The notes under the pieces are model-generated. The model was given only the letters and a program-made list of their open reading frames with translations, was not told the origin of the DNA and ran no database searches. Positions 21,266 to 32,492 of a DNA stretch of 64,000 bases are shown here, in pieces; position 1 is the first letter of the stretch, and each line of letters opens with the position of its first letter. Location: contig JASAND010017881.1 of assembly GCA_030248195.1 (NCBI GenBank), positions 1 through 64,000 of the forward strand, read 5' to 3'. The position numbers were made by a program, and so were the translations under genes. The DNA comes from Trissonchulus latispiculum. Lineage: Eukaryota > Nematoda > Enoplea > Enoplida > Ironidae.

Positions 21266-24200
21266 ATGGAGGCTCCTCTTTCCTGGACCAGACTCTGCAT
21301 TGATATGGGCTCGCTGGACCGTAGAAGAGCCACTTTTCACTGTGCCAATTGCTCTCAGAGCTTTGATAAGGAGGCTAATTATGCGGAACACAGTCTGATC
21401 TGTGGAGATCGTAGCTACCGGAGGTTTTGCAGACTCTGCGGTCTTGAACGAACTAAAAAAGGAAGTATTCGACATCACCTGAAATTGGAGCATGCCATCT
21501 TTTCTTACGAAGAACAGGAAGATTTCATCCACAGCATTCCTCCCTCTGCATTGGCCCTTCAGGCTGACAATGCTGCTTCTGGGGAGCTGTTAAGACAGGG
21601 TAAGGGGATCTAGATATCGGTTAGGGAGCTCCGATCTCCCTCACAGATGGGCATGCGCAAGAGTATATAATAGTACCACTTACCATTGTTCACAGAGTTG
21701 GAAGGTGGACGCGGGTACCCGCACCGCCCGCGTGTACCCGCATGTCCACGTGGACATGGACAGAAGGCTTGTCCACGTGGACAAACGTGGACAAATGTGG
21801 ACAAAATTTTCGTCACCCGTTTTTTTGTAAAAAGTGTTAAAATTCAACCCAGCTATTATATTATTTTTTAAGCTGGATATTTTAGTGTTATATTCATAGG
21901 TTAACGCAGGGGGGTCTGGGGGGGGTCCAAAGCCCGACCCCCCCCCCCCAACACGGACAAGGTACAAGCCCCATCGCCGTCGGGAACAAGGGGTAACGAA
22001 AAAATGGCCAAGGGGTAGGCAAAAATAGCCGGAAAAAATTAGTTTTTACAATAAAATTTCGAAAAAATTTCCGGCTCCGCCGGAATTTTTTAGCAAAAAT
22101 GTTTCAAGAAAATCGATCAAAATTTCGAAATTGTTTCAAAAAAATTGAAGATTTCTTGCAAATTTAGATAAAAATTTGCATATTTTAATAAAATTAGCGT
22201 TAGTTTTTCGAAAAATTTTACAAACTTATTCTTGAGGTACAAGCCCCCCTGAAAATTTTTGTTCAAGGTACAAGCCCCCTCAAAATTTTCTGGAAACAAG
22301 CACCTCCAGGACCCAACCCTATGTTAATGTATGGTTATATTGTTATGTTTTATTGTGCTGGCATCATTTAATGTGACTTTTGAGCCTGCTGACTACGTTG
22401 GTGTGATACATACGTTATTTGCTTTTTTGCTGGTAAAAGGAAGCATAAAGAACATGTTTTCTTTTACAACAATTGCAATGCTGATGATTCCAAACGATTT
22501 AGAGCAGGGGCGGATCTTGGATCAGATCGCGTTTTGATTTTGCGAAGTTACGCAAAGCCGTAGTTTTTCTGTCATAAATAAATTTGCAGAAACACGTTCC
22601 AAATCTTAAAATCAGAATAACCTTTTTAGAAAGTGAATTCTTCGAGAAATTTTTGATATTTCATCAACAATAATTTAAAGTTTGAAAGTCAGATTTATTA
22701 CAAGCTTTCTATGTATTTTTGTTATTGTAGTGGAGGAATGGGCGAAATACCTTCGCAAAAATCTCTCACCAGCTTTTATTGAAAATCGAACTTTAATGAA
22801 ACTTTTTGCGTTTTAATTGCTTTTCGCACACTTTTCTAAAAGCACAAAAGCTTTTTAAAAGCACAAAAAAGCAAATGTAAATTTTGAAAAATCCAGGTCT
22901 AAAATAAAATTAAAGCTAGGCTTAGTTAAAGAACATTTTTAAGCGTGGACACTGGTGGACAAAATTACATAGCGTGGACACGTGGACATGTGCGGGCGGA
23001 CATGGGCAAGACCTGCGTGGACAAACGTGGACGTGGACATTGAAAATCTTGTCAACTTCCAACTCTGATTGTTCATCATGTGTTTATATGCCTTTGAATT
23101 AAAACGCATCTGATTGGCTAATCGCTTACCTTATGTCAAATTTGCGTGTACAAGCGGACCCCCCCCCCCCCCCCGAGATCTCGGGGGGGGGGCGCTTAGC
23201 GTTCTTAAGCGTGTGTTTATATGCAGTCGAACTGAAATCCATCTGATTACTCAGCTACCGTAATGCTCATCAGTGCTTTTCAGTTCGACTGCATATAAAC
23301 ACACGCTTAAGAACGCTAAGCGGGCCCCCCCCCGAGATCTCGGGGGGGGGGGCCGTTTATACACTTAAATTTGACATAAGGTAGGCGATTAGTCAATCAG
23401 ATGCGTTTTATTTCAAACACACATAAACACATGCTGAACAATGGTAAGTGGTCCCCCCCCCGAGATTTCGGCCTTAATGTGCCAAGCATCTCGCAGCCCG
23501 TTTCCACCAAGAAGGGCTAAGCTTCCCACTCTTTCTATTGTAACTCTTGGCAAGGGGGATGTCATCCGGAAGAGATTCAAAAATTGTTACTAAACATGTG
23601 ATGGAAATAGGTTTTACCGCTGAAATTTTTCATAAATTTCCGGCTTCGCTAAACTCTTCACTTGTACTCACTGTTTTTCCTAAAACGCCCAAAAAACGTT
23701 TATTTTGCTAAATTAGTGAAACAGTAAGTATAAAAAACTTGCTTTCACAAGGGATACCCAACTAATTGTATCAAATTGCATTCGTTACTTTTAGAGGGAT
23801 CGCTCCCTGCAGAGAAATCCAACAGTAACGACCCGTTGAAGAGAGAGATTCTGACACAAACCGCAGCTTTGGACACGGTTAATCCGGATCTGCCAAGCTG
23901 TAGTTCTTCCATCCTTGATTGCAAAGTTGAGCCAGAAGATGCTCCAAAAGCTTGTGATAATGATCCCAGTCTTCCTAGTTCTAATCTAACTTTGGATCAT
24001 CCGATTAAACAGGAGGTGGATGATACGTTTCCTGGAGAGGAGAAAGATAGCTCAGCCACTCCTGAGTGTGAACTTGGAATCACCAAAGTGGAAGTAAAAG
24101 AAGATGAAGTTGACGACTCCCCTCACCTCCCACCGGTGGAGGATCAAGCAATGCAGATTAAGCAAGAACCACTCGAGGTAAGGAATTCCCTTTTCTGATC

Positions 24201-25488
24201 AGTTTACTGTGAAAGAGTGTCACTGTCTGCCCTTTTGGGATAGAAAATCGGGTTGCGTAGTCTGGAGAAGGTCCCCGCGGTGATGGCATCCGCAAGGTAA
24301 TGGTTTATCCCAGGAGATATCTCCGTCCTAGGACATGGGGTGCCGGTGCTCATCCCCGGATGCTCAGCCGTAGAGCCAGGAGTGTCACCTCAAATGATGA
24401 CTGCATCCTTGAAAGTGGGGCTGGCCCTTCTACACAGACTCCTGTTACCTTCCCACCACCGTAGTGGTACCCATTTACCGACCATTAAGGATGGATAGCT
24501 GGGTTGGCTAGAGGGAGTTTCATAATTGCTCTTATTGACCACAAGGGGTAAGAAACTGCTCAAAAAATAGAATATTCGACAAAAATTTACAAAAGCATTT
24601 CCGGCTTTTACTTAACTTCTCTGTTTTTTGCTAGAAAATGTTCAAAAACTGTGTTTTGAGATGAAGCCGCAAAGAGCACAACATTCTCGAGACACAATTT
24701 TTGACAACCTGAAGTAGTTAAACCGAACATCTGGGGCCGAGTAGCTTGGAATGCGCACTGGTATAGGGTCCGAGATAATAACAAAGGCACACGTGTGTAG
24801 TGTACCAGAAACGGGTTCTTATCAAATGGTTGGTCACTGAGTTCTACGGTGTCTAGTCCTGATTTGTTCTGTCGAGATCATTCTGCGCAAACTTTGCTAC
24901 AATGTGCACTCCACATCCAAATACCTTCAACTCATTAATCATTAAAATACCTCTTTCTTCAACGTTGTGAAAATCACGGTACTAGAAAAAGCCTTCCCCC
25001 AAATGGCTACCAGCATGTACAGGCTAAAGAACATTTGGCCTAGTATTTTTATTACTTTTATTTTATTTATATTTCAGTGGTCTTCTGATCTTTCGTCGAG
25101 CCCAGATCCCGTGTCGTCGTCGGATAACCGTCCCACTCGAGTCTGCCCCCTCTGCCCGTTTGCCTTCACCGCCACCTCTGCCTTTGAGATCCATCTAGTC
25201 CACCAACATCCGGGCAGTTTTGTCTGTATGGAGTGTGACAAGGATTTTCCCACTCGATTCTCTCTGAGTCAGCACAAACGGTTTGTTCATTTCATAAAGG
25301 CTTTGGCCTGTAACCGGTGCGGTCAGTACTGTCGTTCCATTGGTCAGCTTCACGCTCATCTCACGATATGCACCGGCGGAATCAGCGGAACCAAAGCGAC
25401 CTCTAGTGGCAGCACTAGACGACTGGCAACCCTACAGCCAAAGAAGAAGGGTTTAAAGAAGCCCTCTGGACGAAGCACTAGAAAATGA
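21266..25488 (+). CDS. C2H2 zinc-finger protein, paralogue C (3 exons)
   Basis: Exons 21266-21599, 23795-24177 and 25078-25488 give 375 aa with intron phases 1 and 0. Exon 1 carries a C2HC finger (CANCSQSFDKEANYAEHSLI then C) and a C2H2 finger (CRLCGLERTKKGSIRHHLKL then EH). Exon 2 is acidic, with PIKQEVDD near its middle and QIKQEPLE at its end; both fit psi-K-x-E. Exon 3 has fingers CPLCPFAFTATSAFEIHLVH, CMECDKDFPTRFSLSQHKRF and CNRCGQYCRSIGQLHAHLTI, the last closing with Cys. The tail is KATSSGSTRRLATL then lysine-rich. No frame damage. It is probably a sequence-specific nuclear regulator; the target is unknown. Intron 1 holds a MITE with a hAT inserted in it; the 3' flank was invaded at 25.5 kb. 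Confidence 0.85.
21658..23549. mobile_element. CAAGAGT-family MITE with poly-C/poly-G arms, interrupted by a hAT element
   Basis: The outer ends are CAAGAGTATATAATAGTA and GTAACTCTTG. After removing the hAT at 21693-23067, left and right arms pair: TTACCATTGTTCA against TGAACAATGGTAA, and GCATCTGATTGGCTAATCGC against its partner at 23385. CCCCCCCGAGATCTCGGGGGGG palindromes at about 23158-23190 and 23323-23352 flank a second inverted repeat (GCTTAGCGTTCTTAAGCGTG). It lies within intron 1 of gene C. Confidence 0.65.
21693..23067. mobile_element. hAT-like element with GTGGACA subterminal repeats
   Basis: Ends CAGAGTTGGAAG and CTTCCAACTCTG are perfect 12-bp inverted repeats. ATTGTTCA flanks both sides exactly (21685-21692, 23068-23075): an 8-bp duplication. 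GTGGACA / TGTCCAC motifs crowd both ends, as expected for transposase-binding repeats. The interior (about 21900-22320) is C/G-tract DNA with a TCCGGCTCCGCCGGA hairpin. No transposase. Confidence 0.88.
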
Positions 25489-26174
25489 TGCATAAATTGT
25501 TATGTTGATTTCTGTTAGTCAAAATGGCACTAAGTATAGGCCGGTACTGGCAGGCTGGCCGCCTTCAGAAGGTCGACCGGTGTCGTATAATATTTTTCCC
25601 CGTGATATTACCCCCCCCCCTTATAGGGTATAATATCCCCGCCCTCTAAATGAAACCTAACAGCCAAATGATGCAGCAAATTTAACAGGGTCGAAACAGC
25701 AACACTTTTGAAAGTTGGCAAGTTACAAGTAAAATGTGGAGTACATTATTATTTAATTATTTAAATTATTACATTGCTTGATTAATGTTAATTTGCATGT
25801 TAAAAAGTAAATGACTTTTACAATTTTACAAAAGTGTTAACAGAATTAAAAATTAGTGGTAAAAAACTGGTAATTTTTGGTTAATTTGTTAATAATTGGT
25901 TTGTTAATAAGTTAATTTTGCAACAGTTAATAACTGTAAAAATCTTTTTAAAATTTTTTGTTTTTTTTACAATTTCGAACTCTAAAATTTATATACAGTT
26001 TTACGAGTTGTAAAATTTCTGATCCTGAACAGGCTTCTTACAGTTTTCACAAGAGTTTTTGTAAAATCAGCGACGTTTTTTTAATATCTTTAATGTATTT
26101 TTACATAATTGTTTCTTATTTTTCACCTTTGACACCGCTAAATATTCATAAAATTTCCGTCAGCGCAAATTATA

Positions 26175-26315
26175 TGTAATTTCAATTTCAATTTCAATTT
26201 ATTGAAAGCAAAGGAAAATATAAGACGGAGAGAAAAGATTCACAAAGATAGGTAATGTCTTAAACGATGCTTAAACAGTTCAATGCTGGAAGTCTCCACA
26301 ACTGCAGCAGGTAAA
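26175..26315 (-). mobile_element. 5'-truncated non-LTR retrotransposon, 3' end
   Basis: The right arm of the palindrome lacks this segment, so it is an insertion. On the minus strand it encodes LPAAVVETSSIELFKHRLRH then YLSL and stop, typical of the extreme C-terminus of LINE reverse transcriptases. It ends in a short (ATTGAA)n tail. Confidence 0.6.
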
Positions 26316-26403
26316 GCAACTATTGTTTTTACTAACTTTTTCTGAAACTTCTGAATTTTTTCAAAACGGGATATTGTGATCCTCCCAGCCAAGAAAACTT
26401 AAA

Positions 26404-26491
26404 TTATTTTTCCACATGTTACAAAATAACTTTATTTTCAAAACAAAACAAATGGAAAAGAAAAATGCAAAGAAAGCAAAAGAGGGCAGTG
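26404..26491. repeat. Split direct repeat A1
   Basis: 88 bp identical to A2 at 27718-27805. Begins TTATTTTTCCACATGTTACA and ends GAGGGCAGTG. Confidence 0.9.
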
Positions 26492-26506
26492 GCAGCGCAA
26501 GAACGG

Positions 26507-27526
26507 CTATGGGATTAAGGCTGTAGAGGGCTTCAGAAGGTCAGGAGAGGATAATCGAACATAGGTCGCGAGCATGGAGGGAGACTTCCAGCGACCATGG
26601 GCAAGGAGGGCTCTATCCGAAACACCAGCCTTAGCAGCACTGGTAGTGCCACCGATGCGAAGACTGTGCATTGAAAAATGCGATGGAAGCTTCAGTGTGA
26701 CAAGGAGCTGGCGAAGCTGGGTGCGTGCTGCATTGTAAGACATAGGGCGAGGCAGAATAAGAGAACCTCGACAAGCTGGGAAAATGGGTAGCCAAGGTTG
26801 CTGGTGACTCCGTGGGAGGACACACAAATATTGAGAGAGTAACGTCCCAGGACCAAGTGCTCCTGATCCGAGTGCAATTAGAACGGTAGCACCAGCAGAA
26901 CACTGGTCAGTTTTAGATTTTCGAATCAGGAGGGAGATGGATTGAACAGTAACAGTCAGGTCTTGAAAACGGAGGTTAAGCGCCTCCGATACGCGGAGGA
27001 AACCAAAAAACTGGAATAGTACTAGCACAGCAAAACGCATAGAAAGGAAGGACCCGTCGGTAGAAAGATGGGACAGAATAGAGGTGATGTCCGTAGTAGA
27101 AAAGGCGGCACGCCGGCGGTTACGCGGGATGGCCCGACGCTTCGCCGACTCGAGGAAGAGCTTGGCCAAAGTGGTGTCCGACGGAGGTGGCAAACCAGCC
27201 AACCGATGGGCCCACGCAATGGCGCTGAAAGCGATGATACACTGAGATGTAGAAGCTGTAGAACTGAGAGAATGGAGATAGGCCCCCAAACAGGGAAGAG
27301 GACAAGGTAGCCACGAGAGGTGAAAAGAATCAGCCCATGCCTTAAATTTCTGGAGGGCAGTCAAATATTGGCGAATGGTTGAGGGCGCTCTGGAACCAAG
27401 GACGAAAGAAAAGAGCACTGACAAATCAACGTTCCCTGCAGAGAAGGATGGTCCCAGCGAAGTGTCGAACAAAGCATGGATCTCTGAAAATAAGGAAACA
27501 GATAAAGTAGAAAAGAAACATGACAT
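26507..27526 (-). CDS. Tyrosine recombinase of the YR retroelement
   Basis: 339 aa from an ATG at 27524-27526. The N-terminal SAM-like core-binding part has SRAPSTIRQYLTALQKFKAW. The catalytic part has the first Arg in FFGFLRVSEAL, Lys in RKSKTD, the H-x-x-R box in HSLRIGGTTSA, and HGRWKS followed by the nucleophile in ATYVR. All residues of the R-H-R-Y set are present. This enzyme would integrate a circular cDNA copy by site-specific strand exchange. It is encoded apart from RT, on the far side of the A2/B1 junction. The ORF stops 15 bp before repeat A1. No frame damage, so it could still make protein. Confidence 0.9.
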   Translation of the reverse strand: MSCFFSTLSVSLFSEIHALFDTSLGPSFSAGNVDLSVLFSFVLGSRAPSTIRQYLTALQKFKAWADSFHLSWLPCPLPCLGAYLHSLSSTASTSQCIIAFSAIAWAHRLAGLPPPSDTTLAKLFLESAKRRAIPRNRRRAAFSTTDITSILSHLSTDGSFLSMRFAVLVLFQFFGFLRVSEALNLRFQDLTVTVQSISLLIRKSKTDQCSAGATVLIALGSGALGPGTLLSQYLCVLPRSHQQPWLPIFPACRGSLILPRPMSYNAARTQLRQLLVTLKLPSHFSMHSLRIGGTTSAAKAGVSDRALLAHGRWKSPSMLATYVRLSSPDLLKPSTALIP

Positions 27527-27656
27527 AAGAGCAGAAAAACAGAAAAGAAAAGGGAGGGGGAAGGGAGGGAGACAGGGAGCCGCTCGGAAAAAACAGACAC
27601 TACAGGGGAAGCCGTTATGCGCTTGTGCGAAAGGAAAGAAGAAAAGACTCGGAGGG

Positions 27657-27721
27657 GAAATGCATTATGCAAATAAAGGAGATATGCAAATTAACTGTTT
27701 TTGTTATGAAAAGTCAGTTAT
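27657..27721. repeat. Split direct repeat B1
   Basis: 65 bp identical to B2 at 29970-30034. Begins GAAATGCATTATGCAAATAA and ends GTCAGTTAT, overlapping A2 by TTAT. Confidence 0.9.
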
Positions 27722-27805
27722 TTTTCCACATGTTACAAAATAACTTTATTTTCAAAACAAAACAAATGGAAAAGAAAAATGCAAAGAAAGCAAAAGAGGG
27801 CAGTG
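27718..27805. repeat. Split direct repeat A2
   Basis: Identical to A1; shares the TTAT core with B1, giving the same junction that a circularised element would have. Confidence 0.9.
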
Positions 27806-27941
27806 CAAGATTCAAAGTGGAAAGAAGGAGAAGTTCAAACGGTATGCAATGAAAGGTGAGTGAAAGACTGGCGGCCGGGCTAAGGTGTCGGGAAGGGTAC
27901 GGTGAGAAAATAAGATGTCATGGGGAGAAAAAATACAGGAG

Positions 27942-29968
27942 TTAATAAAAGCTGAAGGATGATGTGTTTGATAATGCAAGAGACAAGGCCAAAAAGAGGA
28001 AGAAGGCCAGAAAAGTTCCCACAGCGCGAGAGGTGAATAAGTGGCGCAAAGCGCGGGAAAGTAAGTGAAACGGTGGAACGAGCCAATTAACTTCATGAGC
28101 CCAGGAAACCGAAAAAGCGTCAACTTGCTCAGTACCGGGGAACCAGATTTTAGAGTTAAACCTAGGAAGTTGGGTACTGTGGCGGGAGGCAAATCTGTCA
28201 ACGGTGTGAGGGCCCCAGGCGTCGTTTAGAAGCCGAAAAATGCGGTTAGAGACAAACCAATCCTCAGAGTCAGGAAAACGGCTGAAAAAGTCAGCAATCG
28301 CATTAGATTGGCGAGGGACCCATTCCACTTCGAGGCGAATGGAGTGTTGCAGGCAAATAAGATATATGCGAAGAGCTAGTGTGTTGAGGTGAGCTAATTT
28401 ACTTCCTTTAGCAACAACAGAACACGCAGCGATATTGTCAGTATAAACCTTGAGAATTTTCCCAGAGAGCACATGGCGAAAGGATGCCAGACCGAATTCA
28501 ATAGCACGCAACTCTCTGTAAGTAGAAGAAAAAGGTTGTTCAGTAGTATCCCAATTCATAACAGAAACTGAGAGAGGGTGACTGCGCAAAACCGCCGAGC
28601 AACCGGTGCTGGATGCATCGGTGTACAAAAGAATTTCAGGAATTTCGTATTTCAAAAATTTTGTGGGGGACAGTTTAAAAAGGTGAGTTTTCCAAAATAG
28701 TAATTCGAACAGGGCTTCGTCATTTAATTCAGTTTTTGCATCCCAAGAGCGGGAAGACGCAATGGATTCATATAAAGCACGGGTCAAAATGCGTGTAACA
28801 GTGCCAAAAACCAGTGAGAAAGAGATAAGTTGGCCAGCAGCTTTCGACAACTGCCGGGCAGAAACTTTCGGCGAAGTTAAAAGAAAAGAAAGGTAGTCAA
28901 CGCAATTGCGTATCCGATTTTCCGGAATTTCCAAAACAAAACGGGAAGTATCAATAATCCAGCCAAGGTATTTTAAACGTTGAACAGGTTTCCAAACACA
29001 TTTTTCATTATAAGTAAAACCAAGGGAAACTAAGTCTTGCCGACATAGAGAAGAAACGCGAGACATTTCGTCATAAGACGGTTCAGTAAGAAGCGCATCA
29101 TCCAAATAGATACTAACCTTAAACCCGTAAAAACAAAAAATTTGCGTGTGTTTTGGAAAAACCAAGAAAAACCTAAGTAGGTTTGGTATTCCGGCTTGAC
29201 ATCGAGATGGTAATAACCTGATTTAATATCAAAACTACATAAATAAGAGTTGGGCTCAAGAAAATTAAGGGAGGTACGAATGTCTTCCAATTTAAACTTT
29301 GGAGGCTTGGTAAAATGATTGAGATAACGGAGATCCAAAATGAACCTCATTTTTCCGCTGGAAAGACGTGCGGACAAAGGGCTGACTATGAAAGGAGGAG
29401 AGGAAACTTCTCGAATGAAACCATTGGTTTGCAGGTCCAAAATGGTTTTCTCTATAAACGTAGAGTGCTTGAAAGCTGAAGTGTTATTACAAAAATAGGC
29501 AGGGCGGGGAGGAAAGATAAAAGGAATAGAGAAACCATTTTGAACCATGTCAAGAACATACCAATCAGAAGTAATTTCTCGCCACCTGCCAATGTGCTGT
29601 TTGAGACTACCTTTAATTTTAAAAACAGAGGTGCGCTCATCTTGCAAGATGTCGGAGGAAACCTTACTGCTTGGCGGAGGCGGAGGTACCGCTGGTACCG
29701 GCGTCGGACGGAGGCTTCCAGGGGCATTCCCGATACCAATGCCCATAGCGTCCACACCCGTTGCAGGTGTAGAAAAATCTTGGGTCAGAAGCCGGTATTT
29801 TCGAGGCGTAGGATCCACTGAGAAGAGGGCGCGGTCCACTGGGCGTTTGCGAACGAGGCGCCAATGGGTAGGGCTGGAAGGACCAAGAATAGCCGGCGGG
29901 CCGTTGGTTTGGTTCAGGAAACCGGAAACTGAATTTCCGTCGGGAGGCTGCCTCAGCCTTAGCATCAT
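27942..29968 (-). pseudogene. RT-RNase H of the YR retroelement, with an internal deletion
   Basis: The 5' frame (29968 to about 29140) has RT motifs: KMRFILDLRYLN and FDIKSGYYHLDVKPEYQTYL, GFSWFF. The 3' frame resumes at about 29150 with FKVSIYLDDALL, the YxDD box region. Between them the usual block with the PFGL-type motif (about 40 residues) is missing and the frame shifts. RNase H follows (YTDASSTGCSAVL, YRELRAIEFGL, VYTDNIAAC, RQSNAIADFFSRF), then the conserved DIRS/Ngaro C-terminal region (VDRFASRHSTQLPRF, WFPGTEQVDAF). RT activity should be abolished by the deletion. Confidence 0.85.
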
Positions 29969-30002
29969 CGAAATGCATTATGCAAATAAAGGAGATATGC
30001 AA
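29664..30002 (-). pseudogene. Gag-like C-terminus with CCHC zinc knuckle
   Basis: This frame overlaps the start of RT and carries CNGCGRYGHWYREC, a C-x2-C-x4-H-x4-C nucleic-acid-binding knuckle. The gag N-terminus is absent: the frame begins in repeat B2, so the element lacks most of gag. Confidence 0.65.
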
Positions 30003-30034
30003 ATTAACTGTTTTTGTTATGAAAAGTCAGTTAT
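29970..30034. repeat. Split direct repeat B2
   Basis: Identical to B1; forms the outer boundary, ending TTAT next to the host sequence AGCTTTGAA. Confidence 0.9.
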
Positions 30035-31156
30035 AGCTTTGAATTTTTTCCGAACTATGATGAATGAAATCTTGTTTTAAATTTATTTCTTCCTGCTGTT
30101 TTCAAACACTGTTCATCACATGACAGGATGGTCCTCAGAAATTTAAATTTACTTGGAGAAAACTACTTCAGCACCGATTAAATTTTTGCTATCATTAATA
30201 TTCGTAAAATTTCTTTAATTTTTAATTTGTATAAATATACAGTTATCGTTAATAGTAACACTGTCTCCAAGTAAATTTAAATTCCTGAGGACCATCCTTT
30301 GATGTGATGAACAGTGTTTGAAAACAGCAGGAAAAAATAAATTTAAAACAGGATTTCATTCATCATGGTTCGCAAAAAATTCAAAGCTATAATTTAAGTT
30401 TTTATGGCTGGGAGGATCACAATATCCCGTTTTGAAAAAATCAGAAGTTTCAGAAGAAGGAAACAGCCTTAATACTAAAAACAACAGTTGCTTATAATTT
30501 GCGCTGACGGAAATTTTATGAATATTTAGCGGTGTCAAAGGTGAAAAATAAGAAACAGTTATGTAAAAATACATTAAAGATATTAAAAAAGCGTTGCTGA
30601 TTTTACAAAAACTCTTGTGAAAACTGTAAGAAGCCTGTTAAGGATCAGAAATTTTACAACTCGTAAAACTGTAAATTTTATAGTTCTAAATTGTGAAATA
30701 CAAAAATTTTTAAGTTATTAACTGTTGCAAAATTAACTTATTAACAAACCAATTATTAACAAATTAACCAAAAATTACCAGTTTTTTAACACTAATTTTT
30801 AATTCTTTTAACACTTTTGTAAAATTGTAAAAGTCATTTACTTTTTAACATGTAAATTAACATTAATCAAACAATTTAATAATTTAAATAATTAAATAAT
30901 AATGTATTCCACATTTTACTTGTAACTTACCAACTTTCAAAAGTGTTGCTGTTTCGACCCTGTTAAGTTTGCTGCATCATTTGGCCAGGTTTCATTTAGA
31001 GGGGGGAAATATTATAGCTGATAGGGGGGAAAATATCTCGGGGAGAAATATTATACCTTATGGGGGGGGGGGGGAATATCACGGGGGGAAAGTATTATAC
31101 GACACCGGCCCGCCAACAGTCGCCCGATTAAAATTTCGGTCAACCAACAACACTAT

Positions 31157-32492
31157 ATGCATTGCACTTATGCATTGTTATTCCATTTAGGTTTACAAGT
31201 ATAATGAATGTCGTCGTGTGAACAATGAAAATAAAGTGATTTCCTTTGTGCAGTTTGAGTTGATCAGTTTATTTGAGAATCGTGTATCAACTACATTGAA
31301 TATTCTATTAATATCGTTTTACCTGTATATTGTGAAAGTATCAATGCAGTTTATTGATCCGCGGACCCAAGTTCATATTAAATAATTTAGTATTCCGGAT
31401 CTTCATCTAGTCCTGAATATTGCCCAGGCTGGAATAGTTAATTGAATCATTTTAATTAGCATTCCAAACGTTGCAAGATGGCACAGTGTTGTCCCTCAAG
31501 CTTATAGTCTCTTTCTAGCTTTGGTTATTCTCAAAAACTTCCTCAATCAATCAATTACTAATATATAATTAGTAATTAATAAGAATAAAGAATAATTTTT
31601 TAATTGCACTAACCCAATTAAACTTAAGGTTAATTAATAAAGATAGATTACTTACCATTAGCCGGAAGCTAATTAGCGAACCATCGTGCAGACACGCCTT
31701 ATATAAGAGCGTGTATTTAGTGCAGAATGCCCGGGAGAGAGGGGTCCCGAGTTAACGCACCGAGCATACCTATAGCATGCTTTGTACATAGTTGTGTAAG
31801 AGTGTTATACTCTTATGTGTTAATGTACTCCTGGTGATGCTAACACACACAATATAAAAGACTTACAGTGACTGGACAACCAACGTATCAGCAAAGCTCC
31901 GGGGAGAGCTTTGGGGGTAAATGTACAGGTGGAGATAAGCGCAGCAAATAAGGAGGAGAGAGAGATATTTAAGAGCAAGCGTTCAGGTCGACAAAACAAT
32001 TCAAGACTGAAGGGGGGAAGCGAGTGTTGGGTTGAACCCTCCCACGAGCGCCCCCTAGTGGAAAGTTTCCCCCAATCACGTAGCTCCCCCTATGTCAGGG
32101 GGGGAACCCACCCAATCCCATACGTACACGTTGGGGGGCTACGTGACTTGCAAAAGTAAACCCAGCCCAAAGTGATGACTGATGTTATACAAAGCCGGAC
32201 GGGTAGCCAACTTAGCTACAGCCGCCAGCAACGGAAAGGTTGACCGTGTGTCACCTTAATCCGTTACACTACTACACTGTTTCAGGAATCAAGACGGATT
32301 AGGGTAGCTTAGCTGTATGTATGATATGATAACACTGGGTTGAGTAGCGCGTTAAGCCAAGCCTAAAATCTAAGAGTTGAATTTAACTCGAAAATAGGCT
32401 ATGTTCAACACGGGTTGAAGTCAAACCTGTTTTTATAACATTGCTGTAGCCGCGAGGTTGTTTGTTTCTCACTAAGCTTTCTTTGTTTAGAT
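31157..32492. other. Intergenic between C and D
   Basis: AATAAA occurs near 31229; it may be the original poly(A) signal of gene C, displaced by the 5.6-kb nest. A palindrome lies at about 32074-32145 (TCACGTAGC and its complement around CCCCCTATGTCAGGGGG). No gene. It ends in an acceptor, CTTTGTTTAG (AG at 32489-32490). Confidence 0.4.

Larger units (their letters stand above)
26404..30034 (-). mobile_element. Tyrosine-recombinase retroelement with split direct repeats (DIRS/Ngaro class)
   Basis: Order on the minus strand: end B2, gag zinc knuckle, RT-RNase H, junction A2/B1, tyrosine recombinase, end A1. A1 (26404-26491) and A2 (27718-27805) are identical 88-bp blocks; B1 (27657-27721) and B2 (29970-30034) are identical 65-bp blocks. 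Each A starts, and each B ends, with TTAT; B1 and A2 share one TTAT. The uninterrupted right arm of the host palindrome reads TTCAAAGCTATAATTTAA at 30384-30401, so the empty site had one TTAT and the filled site has one at each side. No long target duplication, as expected for recombinase integration. RT is broken; the recombinase looks intact. Confidence 0.85.
25579..31106. mobile_element. Long palindromic element (about 1.9 kb before insertions)
   Basis: The left arm starts GGTGTCGTATAATATTT and the right arm ends with the near complement. The arms pair over several hundred bases (for example GCTGCATCATTTGG at 30971 and its complement near 25660) and continue to a centre near 30210 (CTGAGGACCATCC and complement). 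The left arm is split by a LINE fragment (26175-26315) and by the YR retroelement (26404-30034). No coding region of its own. Confidence 0.75.
25540..31150. mobile_element. Nest of at least three elements 3' of gene C
   Basis: The outermost layer is CCGGCC-rich DNA whose right end (GGTCAACCAACAACACTA, 31139-31156) resembles the hAT end at 8644. Within it sits the palindromic element 25579-31106, and within its left arm lie a LINE fragment and the YR retroelement. Confidence 0.5.

Noticed and set aside
29547..30080. 177-codon plus-strand ORF
   Set aside because: Antisense to the gag/RT frames of the YR retroelement; no domain.
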